In this document: positions 19,601 through 28,178 of the stretch, piece after piece
How positions within the stretch are numbered: position 1 is the stretch's first letter
Layout of the letters: each line of letters opens with the position of its first letter
From: Streptomyces hyderabadensis
GTDB lineage: Bacteria > Actinomycetota > Actinomycetes > Streptomycetales > Streptomycetaceae
Direction of reading: 5' to 3'
Assembly (NCBI RefSeq): GCF_020404845.1
Contig: NZ_JAIOJZ010000022.1
Span: 1 to 64,000, forward strand
Length of the DNA stretch: 64,000 bases
Program-made: the position numbers and the translations under genes
The notes under the pieces: model-generated
What the model was told of the DNA's origin: nothing
Seen by the model: only the letters and a program-made list of their open reading frames with translations
Database searches by the model: none

Positions 19601-20659
19601 TCAGCCTTGCCGAATCACCAGTCTGCCACCCTGCCGCCGGGCGACGACTTTGCCGGGGAGGTTGATGGCCCCCTGACCGCGCCAGCCGGTGATCAGCCGG
19701 TCGACTTCCTCGATGTGGCGGGCGAACAGGGCACCGCCGGGGGCACCGGCCTCCAGGGCGGCGCGGCGCAGGATCCGGCGGCGCACGGCGGGCGGCAGGG
19801 CGTACAACTTGGCGCACTCCAGTCCGCCGGTGGCGTCGCGGACGCCGGCCTCGGCCTGGCGGGCCCAGGTGTCGAGGGCGTCGGCGTCGTCCCGGGAGAG
19901 CTGGGCCGTCCGGGCGAGGGCCTCGACGACGCCCTTGCCGAGGGCCTTCTCCAGGGCGGGCAGGCCCTCGTGGCGCAGCCGGGAGCGGGTGTAGGCGGGG
20001 TCGGCGTTGTGGGGGTCGTCCCAGACGGGCAGGGACTGGACCATGCAGGCCTTGCGGGCGGTCTGGCGGTCGACCTGGAGGAAGGGGCGCCGGTAACGGC
20101 CGCCGGCCCCCGAGACCGCGGCCATGCCCGACAGGGAGCGGATGCCGGAGCCGCGGGCGAGGCCCAGCAGGACGGTCTCGGCCTGGTCGTCGCGGGTGTG
20201 GCCGAGCAGGACGGCGGCGGCCCCGTGCCGGGCGGCGGCGGCGTCCAGCGCGGCGTAGCGCGCGTCGCGGGCGGCGGCTTCCGGGCCGCCCTCGCGGCCG
20301 ACGGTCACGGCGGTGGCCTCGACGGGGTCGAGGCCCAGCTCGCGCAGGCGCAGGACGACCTCTTCGGCGCGCAGGTCGGAGCCGCTCTGCAGGCCGTGGT
20401 CGACGGTGACCCCGCCGGCCCGGACGCCGAGGCGGGGGGCCTCGAAGGCCAGGGCGGAGGCGAGCGCCATGGAGTCGGCGCCGCCGGAGCACGCCACGAG
20501 CACGAGCGGTGCCGCCGGGAGTCCGGGCGGGCGCTCGGGCGTACGCTCGACGGCCGTCGCGGCGGGGACGCCGGCCGGAGTGTTCAGTTCGGTGAGGATG
20601 TCGTGGAGGACGCGGCGGACCGCCAGGCGTATCGCCGCGACCGCAGGATGGGGACCCAT
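19601..20659 (-). CDS. tilS: tRNA(Ile)-lysidine synthetase
   Basis: 352 aa. It converts C34 of tRNA-Ile(CAU) to lysidine so that it reads AUA. The PP-loop SGGADSM lies at residues ~58-64 within LVACSGGADSMALASAL. Family features LGHTRDDQAETVLLGLARGSG and the conserved RRPFLQVDR follow. The C-terminal part is short, as in actinobacterial TilS. It is 74 bp upstream of hpt and probably cotranscribed with it. Confidence 0.94.
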   Translation of the reverse strand: MGPHPAVAAIRLAVRRVLHDILTELNTPAGVPAATAVERTPERPPGLPAAPLVLVACSGGADSMALASALAFEAPRLGVRAGGVTVDHGLQSGSDLRAEEVVLRLRELGLDPVEATAVTVGREGGPEAAARDARYAALDAAAARHGAAAVLLGHTRDDQAETVLLGLARGSGIRSLSGMAAVSGAGGRYRRPFLQVDRQTARKACMVQSLPVWDDPHNADPAYTRSRLRHEGLPALEKALGKGVVEALARTAQLSRDDADALDTWARQAEAGVRDATGGLECAKLYALPPAVRRRILRRAALEAGAPGGALFARHIEEVDRLITGWRGQGAINLPGKVVARRQGGRLVIRQG

Positions 20660-20852
20660 GTCCGGTGCCCTTCATGAAGTTGTCGGGGGGTGAGCCCGAG
20701 GTTCAGTCACGCAGAGTGTGTAGATGGTGACAGAAACGGGCCGTTCCCCGAGCATCGCACGCCTGCCGGAGGCTCACGGTCCCTCGGACGGGTGATTGGA
20801 GGGTCGTTCGCCTGCCGTCGGCCGGAATCGTTTCACGCCCCGCCCGCGCGGC

Positions 20853-21980
20853 TCACGCCTCCGGCTTCCGGTGCACCCGCGCGATCCAGTCCGCCGGTTT
20901 GGCGATCTCCGACTTGGTGGGGAGCGTGTTGGGCGAGGTCCAGACGCGGTTGAAGCCGTCCATGCCGCACTCCTCGACGACGGCCCGTACGAACCGTTCG
21001 CCGTCCCGGTACTGGCGGAGCTTGGCGTCCAGGCCGAGCAGCTTGCGCAGCGCCATGTCGAGGCGGGAGGCGCCCTTGGCGCGACGCTGCTGGAACTTCT
21101 CCCGGATCTCCCCGACGCTCGGTACGACCGCGGGTCCGACGCCGTCCATCACGAAGTCGGCGTGCCCCTCCAGGAGGGACATGACGGCGGTGAGGCGGCC
21201 GAGCACCTCGCGCTGGGCCGGGGTCTGCACCAGCTCCACGAGCGAGCGCCCGCCGTCGTCCTCCTCCGCCTCGGGACGGCCCCCGGCCAGGGACTGGGCG
21301 GCCTCGCGGACGCGTTCGAGCACGGTCATGGGGTCCACGTCGGTCTCGGCCAGGAACGACTGGATTTCGCCCTCCAGGTGGTCACGCAGCCAGGGCACGG
21401 CGGTGAACTGCGTGCGGTGCGTCTCCTCGTGCAGGGTCACCCACAGGCGGAAGTCGTGGGGCTCCACGTCGAGTTCGCGCTCGACGTGCACGATGTTCGG
21501 CGCGACCAGGAGCAGCCGGCCGCCGCCGTTCGCGCCGGCGGGCAGTTCGCGGGTGGCGGGGGCGAAGGTCTCGTACTGGCCGAGGACTCGGGAGGACAGG
21601 AACGACAGCAGCATGCCCAGCTCCACGCCGGTGACCTTGCCGCCGACGGCGCCGAGGACCGCGTTGCCCGCGCCGCCGCCGCGCCGCTCCTGCATCTTCT
21701 CCAGCAGGGGCTTGAGGATCTCCCGGAACCCGGCGACGTTGGCCCGCACCCAGCCGGGACGGTCGACCACCAGGACGGGGGTGTCGTGGGTCTCCTCGGT
21801 GCCCATCCGGGTGAAGCCGCGGACGTGCTCCTCCGAGGACTTCGCATGGCGGCGGAGCTCCGCGACGACGGCCCTGGCCTCGTCGCGGCTCACCTCGGGG
21901 CCCGGCCGTACGAGCCGGGTCGCGGTCGCCACCGCGAGGTTCCAGTCGACCATGCCGGAATTTGCGCCGATGCTCGTCAT
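20853..21980 (-). CDS. DUF2342 zinc-dependent metalloprotease-like protein
   Basis: 375 aa. The HExxH-type motif HEETH sits in LWVTLHEETHRTQFTAVPWL, followed by an acidic helix (LEGEIQSFLAETD). Starting MTSIGANSGMVDWNLAVATATRL, it matches the actinobacterial zincin-like family labelled coenzyme F420 biosynthesis-associated protein. The substrate is unknown. ATG 21980 is 6 nt after TACCGT on the coding strand, so the mRNA is probably leaderless. It lies downstream of dacB on the same strand, with a repeat-rich gap between. Confidence 0.85.
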   Translation of the reverse strand: MTSIGANSGMVDWNLAVATATRLVRPGPEVSRDEARAVVAELRRHAKSSEEHVRGFTRMGTEETHDTPVLVVDRPGWVRANVAGFREILKPLLEKMQERRGGGAGNAVLGAVGGKVTGVELGMLLSFLSSRVLGQYETFAPATRELPAGANGGGRLLLVAPNIVHVERELDVEPHDFRLWVTLHEETHRTQFTAVPWLRDHLEGEIQSFLAETDVDPMTVLERVREAAQSLAGGRPEAEEDDGGRSLVELVQTPAQREVLGRLTAVMSLLEGHADFVMDGVGPAVVPSVGEIREKFQQRRAKGASRLDMALRKLLGLDAKLRQYRDGERFVRAVVEECGMDGFNRVWTSPNTLPTKSEIAKPADWIARVHRKPEA

Positions 21981-22116
21981 GGGTCAACGGTACGGGAGCG
22001 CTGCCGCTGGGGGGCAGTCGTGCGGGGGGTGGGTGCCGGGTACCAGGTCGGCCGGGGCGAGGTCCGTTGCCTTGGCACCCCGCGTTGCGGTGCCGCCGCG
22101 CCCACCCGTGCCGCCT

Positions 22117-22155
22117 GGGGTACCTCCCAGGCCGTTCAGGCACTGGGGGAGGCAC
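22117..22155 (-). repeat. 39-bp dispersed repeat, copy B (inverted relative to copy A)
   Basis: Identical to the reverse complement of 12422-12460. Its flanks on the same strand (CCCACCCGTGCCGCC at 22101-22115 and GACTGCCCGCAGC at 22156-22168) recur almost contiguously at 12466-12480 and 12491-12503, where the 39-bp core is absent. That pattern suggests insertion of the core here. Confidence 0.75.
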
Positions 22156-22213
22156 GACTGCCCGCAGCTACGCGGCACGACTCCCACGGCAGCCGGCGGC
22201 AGCGAGCCCGCAG

Positions 22214-23809
22214 CTACGGGGTCGCCAGTGCCGTTGCCGCGCGGTCCAGGGTCGTCTGGGCCGTCCACGGGTCCGTCGTGGCGTTGGCCAGGAAGGCGAA
22301 GGCCAGGATGCGGCCGTCGGGGGTGGTGACCGTGCCGGCGAGGGTGTTCACGCCGGTGAGGGTGCCGGTCTTGGCGCGGACCAGGCCCGCTGCTCCGTCC
22401 GTGTAACGGCCGGCCAGGGTGCCGGTGAAGTGGGCGACGGGCAGACCGGTGAGCACCGTGCGCAGCTGCGGGCGGGCGGGGTCGGCCGCCTCGGCAAGCA
22501 GGGCGGTGAGCAGGTCGGCGCTGATCAGGTCGGTGCGGTCCAGGCCGCTTCCGTCGTGGAACCGGGCACCGCGCACCGGCAGGCCGAGCTGTTCGAGGCG
22601 GGCCGTGACCGCGGCGCCCGCCCCGGCGAAGTCGGCGCGTTTGCCGGTCGCCACGGCGGTGTGGCGGGCCAGGGCCTCGGCGAGGTCGTTGTCGCTGTTG
22701 GTGAGCATCCGCTCGACCAGGGCCGACAGCGGGGGCGAGGAGACCGTGGCGAGGGTGTCGGCGCGGGCGGTGGCCTTGGAGGGGCCGGGGGGCGAGGCGG
22801 TGACGCCGTGCTGCTTCAGGAAGCCCGCGAAGGTGCGGGCGGCGTCGGCGGCCGGGTCGGGCACGCGGGGGGCGGGGCCGCTGGTGGAGTCGTCGGTGCG
22901 GCCCTCGTCGGTCATCAGGGCGGTGACGCGGGCGAGGTTCTCGTTGACCCCGATCGGGTGCATTTCCGTACCGGCGTAGAGCGTCGTGTCGTACGACAGC
23001 GTCACCTTGCGCACGTCCCGCTTCTTCAGGGCGGCGGCGGTCCGCTCGGCGAGGGTGCGCAGGCTGGCGAGGCCGCGGGCGTCCTTGCGCGCGGTGAGGG
23101 TGGGGTCGCCGCCGCCGACCAGGACGAGTTCGCCGGTGTCGGCCTCCAGGGCGGTGCGGGTGGTGAGGCGGTGGTCGGGGCCGAGGGCGGTGAGGGCGGC
23201 GACGGCAGTGGCGATCTTGGTGGTGGAGGCGGGCGTGCGGGGGGCACCGCCGTCGAGGCCGTACAGACGCTTGCCGGTGGTGAGGTCGACGACGGAGGCC
23301 GCGCGGTGCTCGCCGAGCGCGGGGTCGTCCTTGAGCAGGGGGTCGAGGAGGTCCGCGAGGTCCGCGGTGCCGGGTGCGGCCTTGACGCCGCCCGGGGTGG
23401 TGGTGCCGCCCAGGCCGGTCAGTACGGGGCCGGCGCTGGGCGCGGGACGGGGCGAACCGGACGACGTACCGGAGGCCCCGGATCCGCGGCCGTGATCTGC
23501 GCCACCCGTGTGCTCCAGGGCGACGGCCCGGTCCCGCTCGGCCGTACGCTGACCCGTGGAGTCCCAGGGGCCGGCGGCGGTCACCACACCGGCGGCCAGT
23601 GCCAGCCCGGCGGTGGCGGCACCGGCGGTGTACTGCCAGGTCTTCGAGCGCGTGATCCGGGCGAGCTGCGGCGCCGTGGCCCGTGCGAACCGCGCGATCC
23701 GCGGTCCGGCGGTCCGGGCGAAGCGTGCCAGACGGGGACGAACGGCACTCGCGGCCCGCGCCACGTGCGGTCCCGCGGCCCGCCAAGGCCTCAGCTCCGG
23801 CACCGTCAC
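22214..23809 (-). CDS. dacB: D-alanyl-D-alanine carboxypeptidase/endopeptidase (PBP4 class C)
   Basis: 531 aa. A basic N-terminal region with a membrane helix (YTAGAATAGLALAAGVVTAA, residues ~60-80) anchors it. Catalytic motifs are SxxK in TPASTTKIATAVAAL, SxN in LTNSDNDLAEALARH and KTG in VRAKTGTLTG. The large insert typical of peptidase family S13 lies between the first two. It trims or cleaves peptidoglycan peptides outside the membrane. GTG 23809 has AAAGGGG just upstream; a second GTG two codons later is also possible. It is divergent from ppa. Confidence 0.94.
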   Translation of the reverse strand: MTVPELRPWRAAGPHVARAASAVRPRLARFARTAGPRIARFARATAPQLARITRSKTWQYTAGAATAGLALAAGVVTAAGPWDSTGQRTAERDRAVALEHTGGADHGRGSGASGTSSGSPRPAPSAGPVLTGLGGTTTPGGVKAAPGTADLADLLDPLLKDDPALGEHRAASVVDLTTGKRLYGLDGGAPRTPASTTKIATAVAALTALGPDHRLTTRTALEADTGELVLVGGGDPTLTARKDARGLASLRTLAERTAAALKKRDVRKVTLSYDTTLYAGTEMHPIGVNENLARVTALMTDEGRTDDSTSGPAPRVPDPAADAARTFAGFLKQHGVTASPPGPSKATARADTLATVSSPPLSALVERMLTNSDNDLAEALARHTAVATGKRADFAGAGAAVTARLEQLGLPVRGARFHDGSGLDRTDLISADLLTALLAEAADPARPQLRTVLTGLPVAHFTGTLAGRYTDGAAGLVRAKTGTLTGVNTLAGTVTTPDGRILAFAFLANATTDPWTAQTTLDRAATALATP

Positions 23810-23888
23810 CAGCCCCTTTCGCGATCACACACCTGCGTGAGGGACACTTAACCACCAGAACTATGTGCTGATCATGGAGGAGCGTCCG

Positions 23889-24380
23889 GTGGAGTTCGAC
23901 GTCACGATCGAGATCCCGAAGGGTTCGCGGAACAAGTACGAGGTGGACCACGAGACCGGTCGTATCCGCCTGGACCGCCGCCTGTTCACCTCGACCGCCT
24001 ACCCGACCGACTACGGCTTCGTCGAGAACACCCTCGGCGAGGACGGCGACCCGCTGGACGCGCTGGTCATCCTGGACGAGCCGACCTTCCCGGGCTGCCT
24101 CATCCGCTGCCGCGCGATCGGCATGTTCCGGATGACGGACGAGGCCGGCGGCGACGACAAGCTGCTGTGCGTGCCGTCGACCGACCCGCGCGTGGAGCAC
24201 CTGCGTGACATCCACCACGTCTCGGAGTTCGACCGCCTGGAGATCCAGCACTTCTTCGAGGTCTACAAGGACCTGGAGCCCGGCAAGTCCGTCGAGGGCG
24301 CCGACTGGGTCGGCCGCGCCGACGCCGAGGCCGAGATCGAGCGGTCCTACAAGCGTTTCAAGGACCAGGGCGGCCACTGA
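23889..24380 (+). CDS. ppa: Inorganic pyrophosphatase (family I)
   Basis: 163 aa. It hydrolyses PPi to phosphate, driving biosynthetic reactions. GTG 23889 is chosen because GGAGGAG lies 7 nt upstream and the protein then begins at the canonical EFDVTIEIPKGSRNKYEVD. Active-site signature: GDPLDALVI with flanking YPTDYGFVENTLGEDGD; the C-terminal K-R-F-K pattern is present. A strong terminator follows. A second, membrane pyrophosphatase (hppA) lies at the end of this window. Confidence 0.96.
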   Translation: MEFDVTIEIPKGSRNKYEVDHETGRIRLDRRLFTSTAYPTDYGFVENTLGEDGDPLDALVILDEPTFPGCLIRCRAIGMFRMTDEAGGDDKLLCVPSTDPRVEHLRDIHHVSEFDRLEIQHFFEVYKDLEPGKSVEGADWVGRADAEAEIERSYKRFKDQGGH

Positions 24381-24399
24381 GCAGTCCGGTCTCCCGTAA

Positions 24400-24427
24400 C
24401 GGGCCGCACGCACACGCGTGCGGCCCG
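24400..24427 (+). terminator. ppa terminator
   Basis: Perfect 12-bp inverted repeat CGGGCCGCACGC / GCGTGCGGCCCG with a 4-nt loop, followed by TTTGCGTTTG. It begins 20 nt after the ppa stop codon. Confidence 0.85.
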
Positions 24428-24493
24428 TTTGCGTTTGAGTGACCATACTGAGGTCAGGAGGAGGGTGAGTTCGTACCAGGGAGCGTTGCGCAG

Positions 24494-26203
24494 GTGACGG
24501 AGGCGGAGGAGCCCAAGCCGCAGTCTGACGAGGCCCGAAGTGCCTTCCGGCAGCCCAGCGGCATCGCGGCGTCGATCGACGGCGAGTCGTCGACGACGTC
24601 CGAGTTCGAGATCCCGCAGGGGCTCGCCGTCCCGCGACACGCCGGTACCGAGTCGGAGACGACCTCGGAGTTCGCGCTCCCCGACGGTCTGGAGGCGCCG
24701 GCGGCCGCGCCCGCCGACAGCGAGGGCTCGGCGTTCTCCATGCCGAGCACCCACAGCGCCTGGACGGCGCCGACCGCCTTCACCCCGGCGAGCGGCTTCC
24801 CGGCGGTGAACCTGACGGACGTGCCCTGGCAGGACCGGATGCGCGCCATGCTGCGGATGCCGGTGGCCGAGCGGCCCGCGCCGGAGCCCTCGCAGAAGCA
24901 CGACGACGAGACCGGCCCCGCCGTGCCGCGCGTGCTGGACCTGACGCTGCGCATCGGGGAGCTGCTGCTGGCGGGCGGCGAGGGCGCCGAGGACGTGGAG
25001 GCGGCCATGTTCGCCGTCTGCCGCTCCTACGGCCTGGACCGCTGCGAGCCGAACGTCACCTTCACGCTGCTGTCGATCTCCCACCAGCCGTCGCTGGTCG
25101 ACGACCCGGTGACGGCGTCGCGCACGGTACGCCGCCGCGGCACCGACTACACCCGGCTCGCGGCCGTCTTCCACCTGGTGGACGACCTCAGCGACCCCGA
25201 CACGAACATCTCCCTGGAGGAGGCCTACCGGCGCCTCGCGGAGATCCGCCGCAACCGGCACCCGTACCCCACCTGGGTGCTGACCATGGCGAGCGGGCTG
25301 CTCGCGGGCGGGGCCTCGCTGCTCGTCGGCGGCGGGCTGACCGTGTTCTTCGCGGCGATGTTCGGCTCGATGCTCGGCGACCGGCTGGCGTGGCTGTGCG
25401 CCGGGCGCGGGCTGCCGGAGTTCTACCAGTTCGCGGTGGCGGCGATGCCGCCCGCCGCGATGGGCGTCGTGCTGACGGTGACGCACGTCGACGTGAAGGC
25501 GTCCGCGGTCATCACCGGTGGGCTGTTCGCGCTGCTGCCCGGGCGGGCGCTGGTGGCGGGGGTGCAGGACGGTCTCACCGGGTTCTACATCACCGCCGCC
25601 GCACGTCTGCTGGAGGTCATGTACTTCTTCGTCAGCATCGTCGCCGGGGTGCTGGTGGTGCTGTACTTCGGGGTCCAGCTGGGTGCCGAGCTGAATCCGG
25701 ACGCCAAGCTCGGCACCGGTGACGAACCGTTCGTGCAGATCTTCGCCTCGATGCTGCTGTCGCTGGCCTTCGCGATCCTGCTCCAGCAGGAGAGGGCCAC
25801 CGTCCTGGCGGTCACCCTGAACGGCGGCATCGCCTGGTGCGTGTACGGCGCCATGCACTACGCCGGCGACATCTCGCCGGTGGCCTCCACGGCCGCCGCG
25901 GCGGGGCTGGTGGGGCTGTTCGGGCAGCTGATGTCCCGGTACCGGTTCGCGTCGGCGCTGCCGTACACGACCGCGGCGATCGGGCCGCTGCTGCCCGGTT
26001 CGGCGACGTACTTCGGGCTGCTGGGCATCGCGCAGGGCGAGGTCGACTCGGGGCTGCTGTCGCTGTCCAACGCGGTGGCGCTGGCGATGGCCATCGCGAT
26101 CGGGGTGAACCTGGGCGGGGAGATCTCCCGGCTGTTCCTCAAGGTGCCCGGCGCCGCGAGTGCGGCGGGACGCCGGGCGGCCAAGCGGACGCGGGGCTTC
26201 TAG
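24494..26203 (+). CDS. ThrE-family (DUF1212/DUF3815) amino-acid exporter
   Basis: 569 aa. After a ~130-residue hydrophilic N-terminal region, the DUF1212 half begins (LDLTLRIGELLLAGGEGAEDVEAAM, with PNVTFTLLSISHQPSLV). Membrane segments from ~residue 260 and the C-terminal DUF3815-type bundle follow (MLLSLAFAILLQQERATVLAVTL to AIAIGVNLGGEISRLFLKV). The founder exports threonine and serine from Corynebacterium. The full two-part fusion is present. GTG 24494 is the start used. Its stop overlaps the convergent dedA stop by 3 nt. Confidence 0.85.
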   Translation: MTEAEEPKPQSDEARSAFRQPSGIAASIDGESSTTSEFEIPQGLAVPRHAGTESETTSEFALPDGLEAPAAAPADSEGSAFSMPSTHSAWTAPTAFTPASGFPAVNLTDVPWQDRMRAMLRMPVAERPAPEPSQKHDDETGPAVPRVLDLTLRIGELLLAGGEGAEDVEAAMFAVCRSYGLDRCEPNVTFTLLSISHQPSLVDDPVTASRTVRRRGTDYTRLAAVFHLVDDLSDPDTNISLEEAYRRLAEIRRNRHPYPTWVLTMASGLLAGGASLLVGGGLTVFFAAMFGSMLGDRLAWLCAGRGLPEFYQFAVAAMPPAAMGVVLTVTHVDVKASAVITGGLFALLPGRALVAGVQDGLTGFYITAAARLLEVMYFFVSIVAGVLVVLYFGVQLGAELNPDAKLGTGDEPFVQIFASMLLSLAFAILLQQERATVLAVTLNGGIAWCVYGAMHYAGDISPVASTAAAAGLVGLFGQLMSRYRFASALPYTTAAIGPLLPGSATYFGLLGIAQGEVDSGLLSLSNAVALAMAIAIGVNLGGEISRLFLKVPGAASAAGRRAAKRTRGF

Positions 26204-27105
26204 CGGCCCTGGTTGTACGGGTACTGGTCGCCGTACTGCTGGGCCTGGTCGCCGTAGCCCTGCGGGTACTGCTGGGCGTACGGCTGCTGCGGGGACTGCT
26301 GGCCGCCGTAGGGCGGCTGGCTGCCGTAGCCCTGGTCGTACTGCTGGTCGTACTGCTGGTCGTACTGCTGCTGCGGCTGGTCGTACGGGTCCACCCGGCG
26401 GAGCTGGGTGGTGGCGTCGTCCATCACCGGGTAGGCGGGCTGGTGCTGCTGGGGCGCCGGGGCCGCGGGGGCGGCCGCGGCGGCGCGCTGCTTCTTCTTG
26501 CGCTCGCGCAGGTACTCGATGGCGATCGGGACGACCGACACCAGGACGATCAGGACGAGGATGGCCTCGACGTTGGTCCGGATGAACTCGATCTGGCCGA
26601 GCCAGTAGCCCGCGAGGGTGACGCCGGTGCCCCAGGCCACACCGCCGATCACGTTGTACGTGAGGAAGGTGCGGTACTTCATGCGGCCGGCGCCCGCCAC
26701 GATGGGGGCGAAGGTGCGCACGATGGGCACGAAGCGGGCCAGGACGATCGCCTTGGGGCCGTACTTCTCCATGAACTCGTGCGCCTTCTCCAGGTTCTCC
26801 TGTTTGAAGAGCTTGGAGTTGGGGCGGCTGAAGAGCTTCGGGCCGAAGAACTTGCCGATCATGTAACCGACTTGGTCGCCGAGGACGGCGGCGGCCACGA
26901 TCAGGGTGCACACCAGCCACAGCGGCTGGCTGATGTACTCGCCCTGGGCGACGAACAGGCCCGCGGTGAACAGCAGCGAGTCGCCGGGCAGGAACGCGAA
27001 GAGTCCTGACTCGGCGAAGACGATGAGCAGGATGCCGGGCAGACTGAACGTCTCGATCAGATAGTCCGGGCTGATCCACTCGGGACCGAGCGCAAGGGTG
27101 GTCAC
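26200..27105 (-). CDS. DedA-family membrane protein with Gln/Tyr-rich tail
   Basis: 301 aa from GTG 27105, with AGGAG 9 nt upstream. The DedA/VTT core is clear: FAESGLFAFLPGDSLLFTAGLF, LGDQVGYMIGKFFGPKLF, then RFVPIVRTFAPIVAGAGRMKYRTF and GTGVTLAGYWLG. DedA proteins are proton-linked scramblases or flippases, some for undecaprenyl phosphate. The last ~85 residues are a low-complexity cytoplasmic tail with YDQQ units in tandem, mirrored in DNA by repeats of GTACTGCTG(G/C)TC at about 26336-26375. Confidence 0.9.
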   Translation of the reverse strand: MTTLALGPEWISPDYLIETFSLPGILLIVFAESGLFAFLPGDSLLFTAGLFVAQGEYISQPLWLVCTLIVAAAVLGDQVGYMIGKFFGPKLFSRPNSKLFKQENLEKAHEFMEKYGPKAIVLARFVPIVRTFAPIVAGAGRMKYRTFLTYNVIGGVAWGTGVTLAGYWLGQIEFIRTNVEAILVLIVLVSVVPIAIEYLRERKKKQRAAAAAPAAPAPQQHQPAYPVMDDATTQLRRVDPYDQPQQQYDQQYDQQYDQGYGSQPPYGGQQSPQQPYAQQYPQGYGDQAQQYGDQYPYNQGR

Positions 27106-27286
27106 GGGATGTGGCTCCTGCTGCTGGGGGGAGGCGGGCGGGACCTGGCTGCCCAAACGTACAACGCAGCCGCGGTGTCCCAGGTTCCACGGGGTGCCCC
27201 GGGGCGCGCTGTGACGTACCCCGGGGAAACCTGAGAACCATGGGAAGTGAAGAATACGGCGGCCGCCGGGGCCCGCAGCCCGACGC

Positions 27287-28048
27287 TCAGGAGGTGTGCC
27301 GGACGGCGTTGGCGAGGATCGCGTCGCGCATGTAGGCGGCGAGGCCCGGCTTGGCGGCGTCGATGTTCCGCGTGAAACGTTCGTCCGAGACGTACATCTC
27401 GCCCAGGCAGGTGTGCATCTCGTACCCGCAGTCGTAGTGGTTGCGGGCGATGCCCCGCCGGTGGTCCTCGGCGGCGTCCATGGCCCCCTCGGAGTCGGCG
27501 GGCTCACCGGCCTCCATCAGGGCGACGAAGCGCCGGGTCAGCTCGTCGGCCTCGTCCTGGAGGCGCTGCCAGTCCTCCTTGGTGTACGAGGCCGTCTTCT
27601 CCTTCGACTGGCGGTAGGCGTCGGTGTCGCCCCAGCGTTCCCTGACCTCCTCCTCGTACTGGTCGGGGTCGAAGTCGCCGAAGACCTCGAACTTCTCCTC
27701 GGGCGTGAGGTTGATTCCCATGCTGCGTGCCTCCATGGCGTGCTCCACGGCCGCCGCCATCTTCTGCAGCTTCTCGATCCGGGCGGTCAGCAGCTCGTGC
27801 TGGCGGCGCAGGTGCGCGCGCGGGTCCGCGGCCGGGTCGTCGAGCAGGGCGGCGACCTCGTCGAGCGGGAAGCCCAGCTCCCGGTAGAACAGGATCTGCT
27901 GCAGCCGGTCGAGGTCGGCGTCGCTGTAGCGCCGGTGGCCCGCGTGGCTGCGCTCGCTGGGTACGAGCAGGCCGATGTCGTCGTAGTGGTGCAGGGTGCG
28001 CACCGTCACTCCGGCGAAGCCGGCCACCTGTCCCACGGAGTAGCTCAC
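27287..28048 (-). CDS. tipA: TipAL thiopeptide-responsive MerR-family activator (with internal TipAS)
   Basis: 253 aa. The N-terminal MerR winged helix (MSYSVGQVAGFAGVTVRTLHHYDDIGLL) is followed by a coiled-coil dimer helix and a C-terminal TipAS drug-binding domain (EEKFEVFGDFDPDQYEEEVRERWGD to AILANAVRHTS). TipAL activates its own promoter after covalently capturing thiostrepton-type antibiotics through a cysteine; the cysteines here are in NHYDCGYEMHTCLGEM. The GTG start has AAAGGAG 6 nt before it. The internal Met110 (27721) is the known start of the 144-residue TipAS. Upstream is the cognate promoter. Confidence 0.95.
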   Translation of the reverse strand: MSYSVGQVAGFAGVTVRTLHHYDDIGLLVPSERSHAGHRRYSDADLDRLQQILFYRELGFPLDEVAALLDDPAADPRAHLRRQHELLTARIEKLQKMAAAVEHAMEARSMGINLTPEEKFEVFGDFDPDQYEEEVRERWGDTDAYRQSKEKTASYTKEDWQRLQDEADELTRRFVALMEAGEPADSEGAMDAAEDHRRGIARNHYDCGYEMHTCLGEMYVSDERFTRNIDAAKPGLAAYMRDAILANAVRHTS

Positions 28049-28074
28049 TTCCGCTCCTTTCTCTGACGCCCTTC

Positions 28075-28105
28075 ACGCTGCCTCCTCACGTGACGTGAGG
28101 TGCAA
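28075..28105 (-). promoter_or_regulatory. tipA promoter with TipAL operator palindrome
   Basis: Reading the minus strand, -35 TTGCAC (28105-28100) and -10 CAGCGT (28080-28075) are separated by 19 bp, the long spacer typical of MerR-activated promoters. The spacer holds the inverted repeat CCTCACG-TCA-CGTGAGG (28100-28084). This matches the S. lividans ptipA promoter as I remember it. Confidence 0.9.
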
Positions 28106-28178
28106 GCCGGTAACGGCTCGGGCCGGCCCGGGACCCGTCCGGGTGCGGGGTCCGGGGCCCCGGCCTACCGTCGGTCTT

